Source: Artocarpus heterophyllus | Lineage: Eukaryota; Streptophyta; Magnoliopsida; Rosales; Moraceae | Assembly: GCA_025403435.1 (NCBI GenBank) | Contig: CM046330.1 | Span: forward strand, 28,860,860-28,924,859 | Direction: 5' to 3' | Length of the DNA stretch: 64,000 nt | Shown: positions 25,023-37,117 of the stretch, in pieces | Position numbering within the stretch: the stretch's first letter is position 1 | How the letters are laid out: every line of letters begins with the position of its first letter | Notes under the pieces: generated by a model | What the model saw: the letters and a program-made list of their open reading frames with translations, nothing else | Told to the model about the DNA's origin: nothing | Database searches by the model: none | Made by a program: the position numbers and the translations under genes

Positions 25023-26592
25023 TGTCGCTGTAATAAATAAATAAAATAGCAGAAATTAAAATGGTTGCATAAACATCAATATATGCTTTGGAATAGTAAA
25101 CGTGATGCATGATGCATATGAAAAACACAAAAAAATATTTTACTAATTCCACGATTATTCAATTTTAATAAATAAAGTGCCGCCGTAGGGTAGGTCAAAT
25201 TATTTATGAATTGAATTGAGACATTCTCAATTAATAAATATATTCAAAATATCTCATATTTTCTATATTTATTAATAACCGTTTATTTTGGTCAAGATAT
25301 AATTAACAATTTAATTATGTCTTTATGAGTGTAACCCACTATTTTGGATTTTAACAACTTAACTCAAAATTGCCGCCGTAGGGTAGGTCAATTTTGAAAT
25401 ACATTATAAAATCCTATCTTAAGGAAGCCAACCTTGATATTGATTTAAATGGACACCCTCCGTAGGGAGGACGAAATCAAAGCGTCGCGAGGCGCCACCT
25501 AAATCTCACGGTGTTGTACTAATAGTGGAGACCGCAGGTTATATTGTCATATTACCTTCTCCCACTCATTATTTTAGAAGATGTGTTTTATCTTATAAAA
25601 CATCATATGTTTCATAATTCTAGTAGTTAAAAACAATTTTTAATTACTAGATTATATTATGTGTTAATAGAATCTCATTCTATTTACACTTAAATAAATT
25701 ACCAGATTTTTTAAAAATCTAAATTTATTATGAATTGTCTAAGTTACCAAATATTAAACAATTTAAAATTAGATAACTTAGAATTAATGTGAATTTTACC
25801 AAGTCTCAACTGTTAAAACTAAATTCACATTATTTGGTTGATTAATAAATTAAGTTTCTATAAAACCAACCCAATTAATTTAATCTTATTAAATTAATGC
25901 TAACACATATTAATTCATTTTATAAACTATTTTATAAAAATAATATGCTAAGCATATGCATGTCATGTTACAATAACTATAAGTGGGCACTTTCCTAGAT
26001 GACATGTTATCATGCATGAACATGTTATCTCAATCATCATATGATAATAAAAATGAAAATAAACAATGAATTTTTGACCGGGTCCTTTTGGATAATTAAA
26101 ATTACAACCCAAAGAATAAAAATAAAAAAAAATAAAATTACAGGGGTCTTCTTGTAATTTATACATAATTCCCTGCTCCAATTTTGTGGTCTTCATCAAA
26201 TGGTATATTGTGCAACGATTTGCTTGATTGCCTTTGAAATCTGATAGGCCCATAGTTCTTAACTAGGCCAAAAAATCCAATGGACATCTTTTTCTTCATC
26301 GCTCCACGTGTAGCAAGTGAAAGAGAGGAGAGAAGAAAAAATAATGATAATAAATTACAAAAAGCCTATACCCCTTTATGGGTTTACACAGATTGATCTA
26401 ATCAAACTGAAAATAAAAATTATTAATCCAAAAGGACCATATAATTAACGATCAAAAATCCTTTCATTAAACAACCATTCATCACATGAATAAAAATTAA
26501 TAAAGATGCAAAGTGCCCACAAACATGCATCAAAAAACATGATATCATCAAAATAAAATCATGTTTAATTAAAATTATATATGCTATAACCC
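25023..26592 (-). promoter_or_regulatory. copia 5' leader with hairpin series
   Basis: A 1.57-kb untranslated leader between PBS and gag. It holds three inverted-repeat hairpins, 25160-25213, 25364-25397 and 25440-25480, each with an AT-rich stem and CCGTAGGG (plus strand) near the tip, at 25183, 25376 and 25460. A CCTTCTCCCACT block (25555-25566) is shared with the leader of the other copia element at 63673-63684. The remainder is AT-rich with no convincing coding content. A role in packaging, dimerisation or translation is inference. Confidence 0.75.
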
Positions 26593-26604
26593 GCTCTGAT
26601 GCCA
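26593..26604 (-). promoter_or_regulatory. copia primer-binding site
   Basis: Minus-strand TGGCATCAGAGC, two bases from the 5' LTR. It is the plant iMet tRNA PBS (TGGTATCAGAGC) with one T-to-C change. Confidence 0.85.
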
Positions 26605-26606
26605 TT

Positions 26607-27149
26607 TGTTGGAATTAAAACATGAAATGCAGCGGAAGGAACGGATCGTTGACAAACAAAAATTTTCTGAAAACTTTGTTTTATCAGGAATAGATATATA
26701 ATTTTAATTACAGAAAGCTTTAGGAATTTTTTACTAACCTTTTGAAGACTATCAGGGTATCCTAGCTTTCCTCTTTGACACCACGATCTTCCAAACCAGG
26801 CCTCCACACCAATGGAAAGACGAGTGGGCGTCAAACTGCAAGAATGAATTATCCTCACACTTTTCTGAATCTGCTATGTACTCAACACATGAGATAGCAG
26901 ACCTTTTTCTTTATAGAAGAACTCTCAGTTTTTCTCTCTAAAAATTATGTGAATAAAATTACTGAGATAACTGTTATCTCTCCCTTTTATAACTGAGCTA
27001 TTAGTAATTTTTCTTTCCTTTTTCTTTTCCTTTCCTTTTCTTCTTTTTCTTTTCCGTTTTCCTCTTTCCTCTTTCCCCTTTCCCGAATCTATATTCGGTT
27101 AACATATATATATATATATATATAAGTAAACTTTGCCGAGAAAGAAAGC

Positions 27150-27187
<38 letters not shown>

Positions 27188-28635
27188 GACTTTGACCAAA
27201 TCTATGTACATATATATATATAAAGGCAAAAAAAATGAAACGTGAAGCGTAACATCAAGTTACGTTTCCCTTTTCTTCTTTTTTTTTTTTTTTAATTATA
27301 ATATTATATTAATATATATATATATATTAATATATTATAAAATCTTATATATATATATATAAAAAGATTTGGTTCAAAACCATATATATATATATATATA
27401 TCCAAATCTAAATTCAAAAATAAATCATATTTATTTAAGAATAGATTTTAACAATTATCAATTAATTAACTAATGCTCAGTTAAATGTGATAACATTTAT
27501 CACATTACATTATGTGTCACAAAAAAACATTTTTCTGTGTCACGTTAATAATTCAAGTGTGAAAAATTAATTCAGAATTCAAAAATTCTGAATTAAACAT
27601 GTATAATTCATTCTATGCAAAAATCCAATATAGTGTTACAGAGGTGGTATTGGGGACCTATGGACATATAACCCAAGCTCCAATAAATTTGACATTTAAT
27701 CAAACTCTTTAATTAATGTGCCAAATTTATTAGTTTCAGTGTTACTCCACTAAAAAACTGAAACTGAACTCTTGAGATTATAGTGAAATTACTCAAAGAA
27801 AATTAACGAGTAGTCCATTGATATAATCATTACATATAAGTCAGTCCTCCATAAATAGTTCATAATAAGAGCTAGGTTCAATTTCCGTTCACCTCTCTTA
27901 TTACCTCTTTATCCTTGAGTTCCAATAATTCCCTAATGAACAATTAATTCATAATCTTATTATGAACGAGCGCTCTATTGTTCAAACCTTGAATTATCAC
28001 TCAAGAGAACTATTTTTCTAACTTCCATAGGGAAGGAATGGATTCCATATCTGTATAATATTATTCCCAGCCATTTATTACTTTATGTTTCCAAGATGCT
28101 AAGTTACAATCTGTGCTTAGACAAATCTTACCATGCAAGTCAAAAAACATAATGTAATAAATAGGAGTCTAATAAATACTCAGGATTAAGACTGTCAAAT
28201 ATATGATCATCATAGTGATAAATTTGAATACTCTATTTGTAACGGATGATTATTAGAGATTCATAATTTATCTGGTCCAGTCCTATATAATCTCATTATA
28301 TAAAGTACCTCCAACCCAATGTCTCTACATTAATAGTCCGGATAATGACTATTTCATTTTAGATGAGATTGGACCGTACTTGTAATTTTTAATTAAAGAT
28401 CCCAAACTTTAATTAATTATTACGGACTATTTAGATTATTATCTATAAATTTTATCCCCAAGCAAATAACACTTATATGCTAAATTTATAGTCACATAAA
28501 TAATCATGGAATTTTCTTGATGTTTATAAATGTATTCATAATGCATATAATCAACCAAAATAATAATAAATGTCATTTTATTTATTTATTAACAATATGT
28601 ATAATGTCACAGCTTTTAGGGCACCAAACCCAACA
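26607..28635 (-). repeat. 5' LTR of copia element (2029 bp)
   Basis: Virtually identical to the LTR at 19384-21407. TATA box TATAAAAG at 26984-26991 on the minus strand drives the element. Length differences are confined to simple-sequence tracts such as the poly-T at about 27155-27181. Confidence 0.95.
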
Positions 28636-29060
28636 ATTACGTCATATTCAAGGTTTTTCCATGTAAAGGAGTTACATGTTTTGGTGTTAGTGGGTAACTT
28701 GCACCTAGGTACATTGGACCATTCTCGATTTCACTACTAACTGCTTTGACTTACCTCTAGAATTGTCTTATGTTCACAACGTCATTCAAGTGTTAATGCT
28801 CTGTAAGTACTAACCCGAACCCAACACCCTTGTTTCATGGCATGATGTGCCATTCTGAGAGGACACAACTTATAAGGAAGTGCCTATTCAAATCATAGAT
28901 CATAAGGTGATGAGCTTACGATGGCAAAAAAAACACCAATGTAAGAAAGAAGCAACTTGGGAGCTGGAGTCAAGAATGTGGGAATTATTATGCTTGTACT
29001 TGTTTTGTTTTTTAGGTAAGCTCTAATTTTGAGAATGAAATTCCCTAAGGGGAAGAGATC
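28636..29060 (+). pseudogene. gypsy pol 3' end and polypurine tract, copy 2
   Basis: Continues the integrase/chromodomain region interrupted at 19383 (compare 14825-15120). It ends with a block reading ATWELE, the usual chromodomain tail, and the purine run AAGGGGAAGAGA (29047-29058) as PPT next to the 3' LTR. Multiple stops. Confidence 0.75.
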
Positions 29061-29573
29061 TATAATATTCCAGTTAAAATTAAAATATAATTAGTGTGTA
29101 AACATGGTAAATTAGTATGCCAAACTAGTTTAATTTATTTTCTTTAATTTGCCATCATTAACATTTAAAATAATTTCTTATTTCCTTTAAATTTTACCAT
29201 TTAGAAATTTCATTCAAACCATATTATAAATTATTTTTAGATTTTTATACTTTTATTTAACATCACCACAACCTGCATATCTTATAAATTCCTTTTAAAG
29301 CTCCAACCTTTGCAACATTGCAACTAAACCCCTAAACACACAATTAGACTTTTATGTGAAATCTGAAGCATCGGAACTCCATCTTTTAAATATTTTCTCT
29401 AAAACCATGAGTAGTCCATGGTTCTTCTTTGGAACAACACCCCATTCAGATTGAAATCAAGACAATAACTCAAAAAAGAATGTCCACTTCCTCACTCTCC
29501 CTCTTTCTTCTACGTTCTCTCCTTTCTTTTTTCTCTGTGTTTGCTCCAAAAATTCAAGAACCAAAGAACTCAT

Positions 29574-29740
29574 AAAGTGTTTGGTAAGTGTGGTTAGAAA
29601 CAACTTTGTGTTTTAAAACACTGTAGCATATGAAAGCTTTATACTGTAGCAACTATTTGCCTTTTACAATAGCATATGAGAGCTTTATACTATTTGGTAA
29701 CCAAAAGGTTTGTTGTAACTACACTTATCAAACACCCTAT
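29574..29740. mobile_element. hAT-like MITE inside the gypsy 3' LTR
   Basis: Absent from the 5' LTR. Terminal inverted repeats of about 25 bp (GTGTTTGGTAAGTGTGGTT against the reverse complement of the right end GTGTTTGATAAGTGTAGTT). Flanking 8-bp sites GAACTCAT (29566-29573) and GAACCTTT (29741-29748) agree at 6 of 8 positions, consistent with an aged hAT TSD. No coding capacity. Confidence 0.7.
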
Positions 29741-30050
29741 GAACCTTTAAACCAAAAATAGAGGTAAAACACCATGAAGTCAAGTTCCAATCCAACCATA
29801 ATCCGATGTTAGAATTTTGTGATCTAATTTAATCTTTCATTCATAAATTTTATATTAAAAGCTTATTTAAATTTGTGTTCATGAGTTTGAGTTGTGGCCT
29901 CAAAAAAGGTTAGTTTTGTTTCAAAGTCTCTATGTTGAGAATTAGTTGCATATCAAAATCTGAATTTGTATGTTGTAAGCAAGGAATAATTTAGTGTTTG
30001 ATTTAAGATTATTGTTAGAAACATATTATAGATGTTTGAAAATGGATTTT

Positions 30051-30190
30051 TTGGTCGTAGAATCTATAATTCTATGATTTAGAGCTCAAAGTTTGATATA
30101 GACATGTTCTTAACTTAGTTTTGGTCGCATAATCTATAATTCTATTATTTACAGCTCAAAGTTTGATTTAGACATCTTCTTAACTTAGTT
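30051..30190 (+). repeat. 70-bp tandem duplication in gypsy 3' LTR
   Basis: Units 30051-30120 and 30121-30190 both begin TTGGTCG and end TAACTTAGTT. The 5' LTR has a single unit (about 3075-3145), so the duplication came after insertion. Confidence 0.85.
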
Positions 30191-31909
30191 TCTTAAAATT
30201 TCAAGTTTGGATGGTTTAAATTGTGACTTGAACAACAAAATTTGATGTAAAATGTTTCTCTATGTTTGTATATGATTATTTAAGTGTTTTGCATTAAAAA
30301 CTGATTTGGAGCAAAAAATCTGGGTTGGAAACAAAACTGAACATGAAGGAGATGAATTGGATGCAGCCCAATTTTGAGCAAGGGCAGTCGACCGCAAGTG
30401 GTAGCTGTGGCTACTGCCACCTCCTGGAACTCTTCGATTTGGCCCTTCCATGTCCCGTGGTGTAAAAACAACTCTAAAGGCCCTATTTTCATGTTTTAAA
30501 GCATTAGGAAAATCAATCACATTCTAGAATCATATATTTACAAAAAGGCAAAGGCTACATTGGGTGGAGCTAATGTTTTTATTTGTAGTTCGTTGACTTC
30601 ATTAGAGAACTTTTAAGTTTTGGGCAGCGCTAGGAGCTAACGTTGCATCTTGTGGGACTCGTAAGAGTTAAGAGTATCTAGAGGATGTATTAGCAAAAAC
30701 GTAGGGTTTCTAATCCTTTCTTTAATAACCATTTTTTAAATGATTTTGTTGTGACCAAAATGCTCTACTTTGGGATGAACATGTTCCAAATAAATTGTTT
30801 ATGAAATGTTGTTTCTCATAATTAAATGCTTACGAAAAGTATATGTATGTAGATATTGCTATGTTCTCATATTTTACGCTTGTAATAAAAGTTCTGAGCA
30901 TGATGATTTTTCAAACGCCGCCACGAATGTGCATGTCTTTTGGTGGTTGAATTTTCAAATGCCACTACAAATTTGTATGTCTTCTGGTGTTTGGTTTTAT
31001 AGCCACATAAATCAGTTTATGAGATATAACCTTGAGGACAAGACCCTCAGCCTCGATCGGGCCGCTTCGTAGATAGGCAATTGGCTAAAGCACTGTAAGT
31101 ATGTTGGTAAATGATACATATTATTAAGACCTGACAACTTGATTGGACCGCTTCATCTCTCTTTACTTGATTGTTTATATAATCATGCTTTAATTATTCA
31201 TTTAATATGAAAAGTTTGTTAAATAATATCTTACTAGGCCTTTCGCTTATTTTTCTTTATTTTACTTAACCCCCTCTAAGCGGTGCTAAAAATAGTACTA
31301 AGTGGACCGTGGCTATTGTAGATCTCGAGGTTGAGACATACCTTGTGCTGTTACATTTTACTGTTGTGGTTTTTTCATTTTCCTCTTAAGTCAAGGCATG
31401 TAATAATTAAACTTGCGTACCATTGTTTCTATTCTAGACTTTTCTTGAACTTTCAAGACTATGGTTTGATGTCCGTTGTATCGTGGATGTAATGCTTATG
31501 TTTATTTCTGTTGTATGTTTAGATATAGGATTTCAATGTGAATCCCAAAACTAATACAGAGACCATCGTTCAAATTCATGCGGTTGTGACATTAATTTTC
31601 TTATTATGTGTCTTGATATTTAAATTAGATTATTTGACAAAGTCTTTTAGAATATAAAATTTATAGACTTAGAAACTCATTCAACTTAAGAACAAAAAAT
31701 TGTTTTCCTTATTAATGCCTTAAGTTCTAATATTTAGTTTAGATTAACATTTGTTTTAAAAAAGGGTTTACTAATAAACTAAATTATGTAGTTTTTAATA
31801 TTTAATCTTGATACTTTCAAAAATCATTCTCTTAAACATAATTTACTTTTCTTAAACCGAGCCTCTATGTTATACTCCAGTTTTGGTCGTGACAAAGGAA
31901 AACAAAGAT

Positions 31910-32915
31910 TGATAAAAAAAAGAAAGGAAAAAAGCCAAAAAAAAAAAAAAAACGGAGAGAGAGGAGCCAAAAAGGCGTCTAGGACTACCAAAGGATGAAT
32001 AGTGCTATATACTCGCTCTCTTTTGGGATATTTTGAAAAAGGAGCCAAAAAACATTTCGAATTGGACAAATGACCTCTTTTCTTTTGCACAAAAAAATAC
32101 GTTTTTCTGTGCAGGAAAACTGCTCCAGTTTTTTCAAAAAGATAAGAAAAAAAATTATAACAAGAAAAAGAACCTCAACAGAGTGGAAAAAAAAACTTGA
32201 GCAGTTTTCATGTCCAAAAAACTTATTTTTTGATATCAAAAAACTGCAAAAAAAATCATTTGTCCAAAAAAACTTTTCCTCAAAGTCATTTTTAAAAATC
32301 TCCCCGCTCTTTTTGTATAGTTAAAAATTTCTATTGTTTTCAAATGTTATAACTCTAGACCACGCCTTTTTCTCTTCTCTCTTCTAGAGTTTTTTCTCAT
32401 TCTTTTTCAAGGCTATTGAGCCACCTTTTCAAAGGACAAGAGCCTAAAGCCGCATCTGGGTTGGCCTGTTGACTCTCGACCTTGTAAGAAGGTGCTAAGG
32501 GACATGATGATCGAAGATTTGGGGATTACCTGGTGTCATCATGTGGGTTTGGGTAGGGTGGGGGTGCGGGTGCGGGTGCGGGTTGGGGTTCACGGTGGGG
32601 GTTGGGGTTGGGGTAGAGCGGGGAGCTATAGGGCTGAAGGGGACGTGGGCTAGGCAATGGATGGGGGTTGAAGTGCAAAGCTATAGGGCTAAAAAGGGAG
32701 GCTTCTAAGGTCGGCTGGGCTGCTATTTCTTATTTTTTTGGTTACTAATATCCCTTAGGATTGGTTGGCTTGGCTATGTGATAATCAGAGGAGGTGAGGG
32801 GTTGTTTCTCTCTTCACGAGTTGGTGGTATTTTCTGGTTGTTTGGGATCTTAGGGTTTTTGGGGGTGCGGGTCTGTGGGGGCAATGCCTTCTTTGGCTGG
32901 TAGAGGTGTGCAATG
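31910..32915. repeat. unclassified dispersed repeat, right copy
   Basis: Direct-repeat partner of 1755-2440, enlarged by a 280-bp MULE-type insertion (32025-32304). The G-rich block is expanded here as GGGTGC/GGGTTG motifs (about 32545-32620). Sequence continues to about 33100 with no left-copy equivalent. No coding function recognised. Confidence 0.65.
32025..32304. mobile_element. Mutator-like MITE (280 bp)
   Basis: Interrupts the dispersed repeat relative to its left copy. The ends are inverted: GGGATATTTTGAAAAA at the left, and the right end reverse-complemented gives GGGAGATTTTTAAAAA; both arms reach a shared GGACAAATGA about 40 bp in. The flanking 9-mers CTCTCTTTT (32016-32024) and CGCTCTTTT (32305-32313) match at 8 of 9, the TSD length of Mutator-like elements. 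It is A-rich and noncoding. Confidence 0.7.
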
Positions 32916-33099
32916 GCATGTAGTTCTCACACATCGGAGGCCTAAATCTTTTCCTTCTTCCTTGTGGCTCGCCGATAGTGTTGTTGCTTCCACACCTTTT
33001 TCATATCTTCGAGTTGTTCGTCATTGCCACTTTGGTTTTTCCTATTTGTTCTAATGTGTTTGTCAAATAAATATGTTGTTTCTTTTGATGGTAAAATTT

Positions 33100-34218
33100 G
33101 GTATGTTTTTGCTCTTTTCTTGGCTAAATGTTATAATACAGAGGTAGCTTTCTCCATCTCAGTGTTGTTTGTATGTCTAGTATGCTAGATATTGTGATTG
33201 GTCTCGTTATTTTTAGTCTCTCGATTGCAATTAAGTAAAGCTATCCTCCTACTATAGTAGTGTATTTAAACGAGCACATCCGTGCTTAATTAGCCATGTG
33301 CCTCTTCAGTTTTTTTGTATTAGAATTTGGTAGATGTTTTACTTTCTTAAGCGTTTTAATTGAACTTATTGGTGGTTTTAGTATGTAGTTGGAATTGAGT
33401 TGTTAAGTGTGTTCAAGTATTTGTATTTCTCTAATTTAAAATGTAATTACCTTGAAAAAAAATTATTATTATTCTTGTAGTTCCAAGGCCATGAGTGGTC
33501 CAAGAAACTTATGTTGCGTATATGTTGCATATATGTTAATTAATAAGAACTACCATCTACTAGTTGTATGGCATCTCCAAACAATTTTTTTTTTTTTTTC
33601 ATTTATATTGGTTCACGTATTTAACAGGTACTTGCTATTGTTTTCTATAGTTCAAATGCCATTAGCAGTCAACAGTTAACTTGAGCAACTATTGGAGTTT
33701 GAAAGAACTAACTGCTTGCAAATCAAAGTAAATTACACAAAATTGAGCTAAACAGAAGCTTGACAGTACATAGGAGCAGCAATCATCTCAATGCGAGATT
33801 CAGCAAGTATATGCCAGCAACATAACATGCCCCCATAACCTTTTGCAGTTCCCTATCTAGAAGCACATGCACTTTCTGGGAAAGTTTGGATCAAGGGTAA
33901 ATGCAATTACCATAACCTGCATATTAACACAATCCTTTAGAGGAAAAAAAAAAGGTAAAAATCCCCCAACAACAGGATTTAATTAACGTTGTACATGCAT
34001 GTTTTCTCTCAATATAGATCAACGATACTTCAGTTGGCTAAACGACAGAAATTAGTACAATACCAAGTATTTATATGAATTTATGATGGAAATATATATT
34101 GTGACGTATTTAAGATTAAAAAAGGGACAATAAATATGACATGTCTAGTTGTCATTTGGAAAACTTAGCTAGATATCTCAAGGTGGACTAGCATTTTCAG
34201 GGTTAATACTCAACATTA
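33100..34218. other. AT-rich intergenic DNA, nothing recognised
   Basis: No conserved coding block or element ends. A less AT-rich patch at about 33720-33930 could be the end of a transcript on the minus strand, but no homology is recognisable and no splice structure is evident. Confidence 0.4.
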
Positions 34219-34405
34219 GAAAAATGCTGGGGACACCAATTTTAATTTCAACTTGTATACCAACTCATAAGTTATCGTGTTTTTTATTGATAGAGGTTTA
34301 AAAAATTTTCACATCAACATGTTACATCTACCAATAAATTAATGACAAGTCAAGAGTTGATATAAGAGTTAGAAATAGAGTCCGTATCCCTACCATCACT
34401 TTTCT
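34219..34405. mobile_element. small MITE
   Basis: The left end AGAAAAATGCTGGGGACACC and the reverse complement of the right end AGAAAAGTGATGGTAGGGAT align as imperfect inverted repeats for roughly 45 bp, through a shared AACT..TAT..CAACTC block. Superfamily and TSD are not clear. Confidence 0.5.
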
Positions 34406-37109
34406 CCATTGTTATAATGTAAAATTATCTCTTTTATACCGCTTATGATCCATAGGCTTGTAAAAGTAGGTTCCAAAGATGAAAATATTTTAAACGACAT
34501 TTCGATGATCAAAACAAAATATCTATTAATACAAATTTTAAGTTAAAGGAGATGAAAATTCTTCTTAAAAAAATCTTTGATAAACATCAAATTATTTTGT
34601 CCTTGGTGTTTAGAAACATCAACATTAAGTGTATCTGAAGTTTTTTTTTTTTTTACTTTTTTTCATAAATATCAAATAATTTTAGGTGACTTACATAAGT
34701 GTCTAATTATAGAACTTTGAATCTGAAACTGTCCGCAAACTCTTTCAATTACAAAATTGTTTGTCATGTTACTTGTACAGACTATTACAGCTTTAAATAA
34801 TGAAACAAATAAAATAATAATTAATGTTTAAATTAGGAAATGTAATGAAAGAAATCAACACAAAATAATGATTTTTTATTTTTCTTTTTATAAATACTAA
34901 TTTTTTCTAGTATACATTCATTATATATTTAAAGAGGAAAATCAGAGAAGTCCAAAAAAAAAAAAAAGAAAGAAACGGGTTAAAACAGGGAACCAAACAA
35001 TTGTGCTTATTATCAATTTAAGCAATAAAACAATCGTAGCCAAAAAGAAAAAAAAAATACACTATGTCCATAATTCATTATATACAATTAGATCATCAAA
35101 TTCCATTGGAGAAAATGTTATCAACTCCCTCCACGTACTACTGGCATACCTACACTCCATCATTTTAGTCAAATCTTTTTATATTTAGATCATCAAATTA
35201 TTTAAGATAGTGAATGTGCATAATGCTGAAAATCATTGAATTATATGAATGTGCAAAAATTATAATGATATATGAAGGTGTTGTTCTACAAATTATTTAT
35301 AGTGTTTGTGTATATATATCTATATATATATATATATATATAAACATACATGTATAGAAAATCATTATGATAATTAACGTCTCTTAATAATAATGATAAT
35401 GAACCTGTTGTTCTACAAATTCTTTATGATAATGAATGTGTGTTTATTATAAAAGAACGTTGAATTGTAGTTAGTTAGAGAGAACCAACCTTAACTTCAA
35501 CATTTACACGACTTATTCATTGTTTTGTTTTAAATATACATACATACATGCATGCATCCATGCATACATACATACATACATGAACGTGCCTTTAGCCTTT
35601 ATAGACGCGAATAAATAATGCACGTGCCTTGAATGAGTACGTAAAAAAAATTCTTATCAGTAAAAAAAAAATCAACGTGAATAAATGAGAGAAAGAAAAC
35701 CACATTGTTGTCAACAAAATTTTTTTTCAACGTGTATGTGTGAAAGAAAAAAACCCGGATTGCTATCAGCAAAAATCACTGAGTTGTTACGTGAATAAAT
35801 GATAACATTTAAGGTAAAACAATTACTCTGTTGAATGATTTTTTAAAAGCAAATGAATCATGTAAATTAATGCACTCTGGTATTAAAAATTGCACGAAGT
35901 CCAAATATAGGAAGGCGCCCAAAAAATAAACACTAGGGCATAATAGACAATCTAAATCACTAAGATTTACAAAAAGACAGTATTGTAATATTGTATAGAA
36001 GAAATAGACAATTTTAAATTCAATAAGCTTAAAACGGATATTTTATGTAAATACTTCAATAATTTTGTCTTTGTTGTTGATCCACATCTTTAGAAATCAA
36101 AGAGTAGACCTATATTGGGCCCAGGCAGTTGGCCCGTGGGCCCAACGACTCCTTGCAACTAACTTTGTCTAAGAAAGAAATAGCAGATTTTTGAAACTTT
36201 TTAAAATTAATAATAGGTTTTGAAAATATTTATAATAAAAAACATATTTACAATTTAAATAATTTATTTTCTATGCAAATAACAACTATTTACACTATAA
36301 ACAAAGGGGCAATTATATTATTTGTATCTTAAATCTATTTACTATGCAAATAAAAATTATTTACCATTTAAAGAAGAGGATAAATAAATTATTTACACCA
36401 ATAAATTTACTATTAATTATTATAAATATTTTTAAAACCTGTTGCACTACAGTTTTGAAAACGTGTCATTTATTACAAATTTCTATTTTTTAAACTAATT
36501 TGTCATCTAAAATCTTCTAAATTTCAATGCTAGTATAGTATTTTTGAAAAAGTTTCAGTGACCTCCAAATGTCGACTTTTAAGTATGGTAATATTTTAAA
36601 CTCTACCTTGCATAAATGATAAACCAACTATGCTACAATGAAAACTCATATTTGTGGCCATCTAAATCTTAAAAAAATTAATTAAATTTTAAAACACTTT
36701 TGATTCATTTGGAAGAAGAGTAAAAAAAAAGGACACAAAAAAAAAAATAAAAAGCGAGATGAACTCTAAAAAAATATAGTCATTGTGCAAAGCTAGTTTA
36801 AAAATTTTAGATTCACTTCGCCTCTAAAAAAAAATCCCGCGAAAGATAACAATAATGGAAAAAATAATAATTTTCTTTTAGGAATAATAAAATACAAGAA
36901 AAACACTTCCAAAAAATAATAAAAAGAAAGAAAGAAAGAAAAAACAGATGCTTCTATAATGATGACACCTAACTTGAGACGTTCTGTGAACCTCAAAAAG
37001 AAAAAAGAAAAAAGAAAAAAGAAAAAAGAAAAAAAAAAGAAAGACATTGCGACAATGATGTGATTATAAAACAACACAGGAATTCTCGTGAGAAATGAAA
37101 GCAATTATT
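34406..37109. other. AT-rich intergenic DNA with microsatellites
   Basis: Contains (TA)n at about 35313-35342, a CATA/CATG tetranucleotide tract at about 35540-35582, and A-rich AAAG/AAAAAAG runs at 36920-37045. Short open frames here are low-complexity F/S- or K-rich artefacts. No gene is supported. Confidence 0.6.
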
Positions 37110-37117
37110 GGGGAGAT

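Larger units (their letters stand above)
19384..28635 (-). mobile_element. young Ty1/copia element, RNase H-deleted
   Basis: Complete 9252-bp LTR element with TSD ATTAC on both sides. Minus-strand order: 5' LTR 26607-28635, PBS, long leader with hairpins (25023-26592), a single gag-pol frame (25022-21471), PPT, 3' LTR 19384-21407. The LTRs differ, as far as I can see by eye, only in poly-T and (TA)n lengths and one C/T change (21372 region), so the insertion is recent. Gene order PR-INT-RT and the [12 protein letters not shown] block identify Ty1/copia; a Tork/Angela-type lineage is likely but not proven. The pol frame lacks RNase H. Confidence 0.95.
29061..31894 (+). mobile_element. gypsy chromovirus 3' LTR (about 2.83 kb)
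   Basis: Starts TATAATATTCC (ancestral TG mutated to TA) after the PPT and ends GGTCGTGACA. Homologous to 2474-5373. It carries two private changes: a 167-bp hAT-like MITE (29574-29740) and a perfect-length 70-bp tandem duplication (30051-30190). Confidence 0.82.

Noticed and set aside
36793..37104. 103-codon minus-strand frame
   Set aside because: Phe/Ser-rich product of A-rich AAAG-type runs; low complexity, no family.
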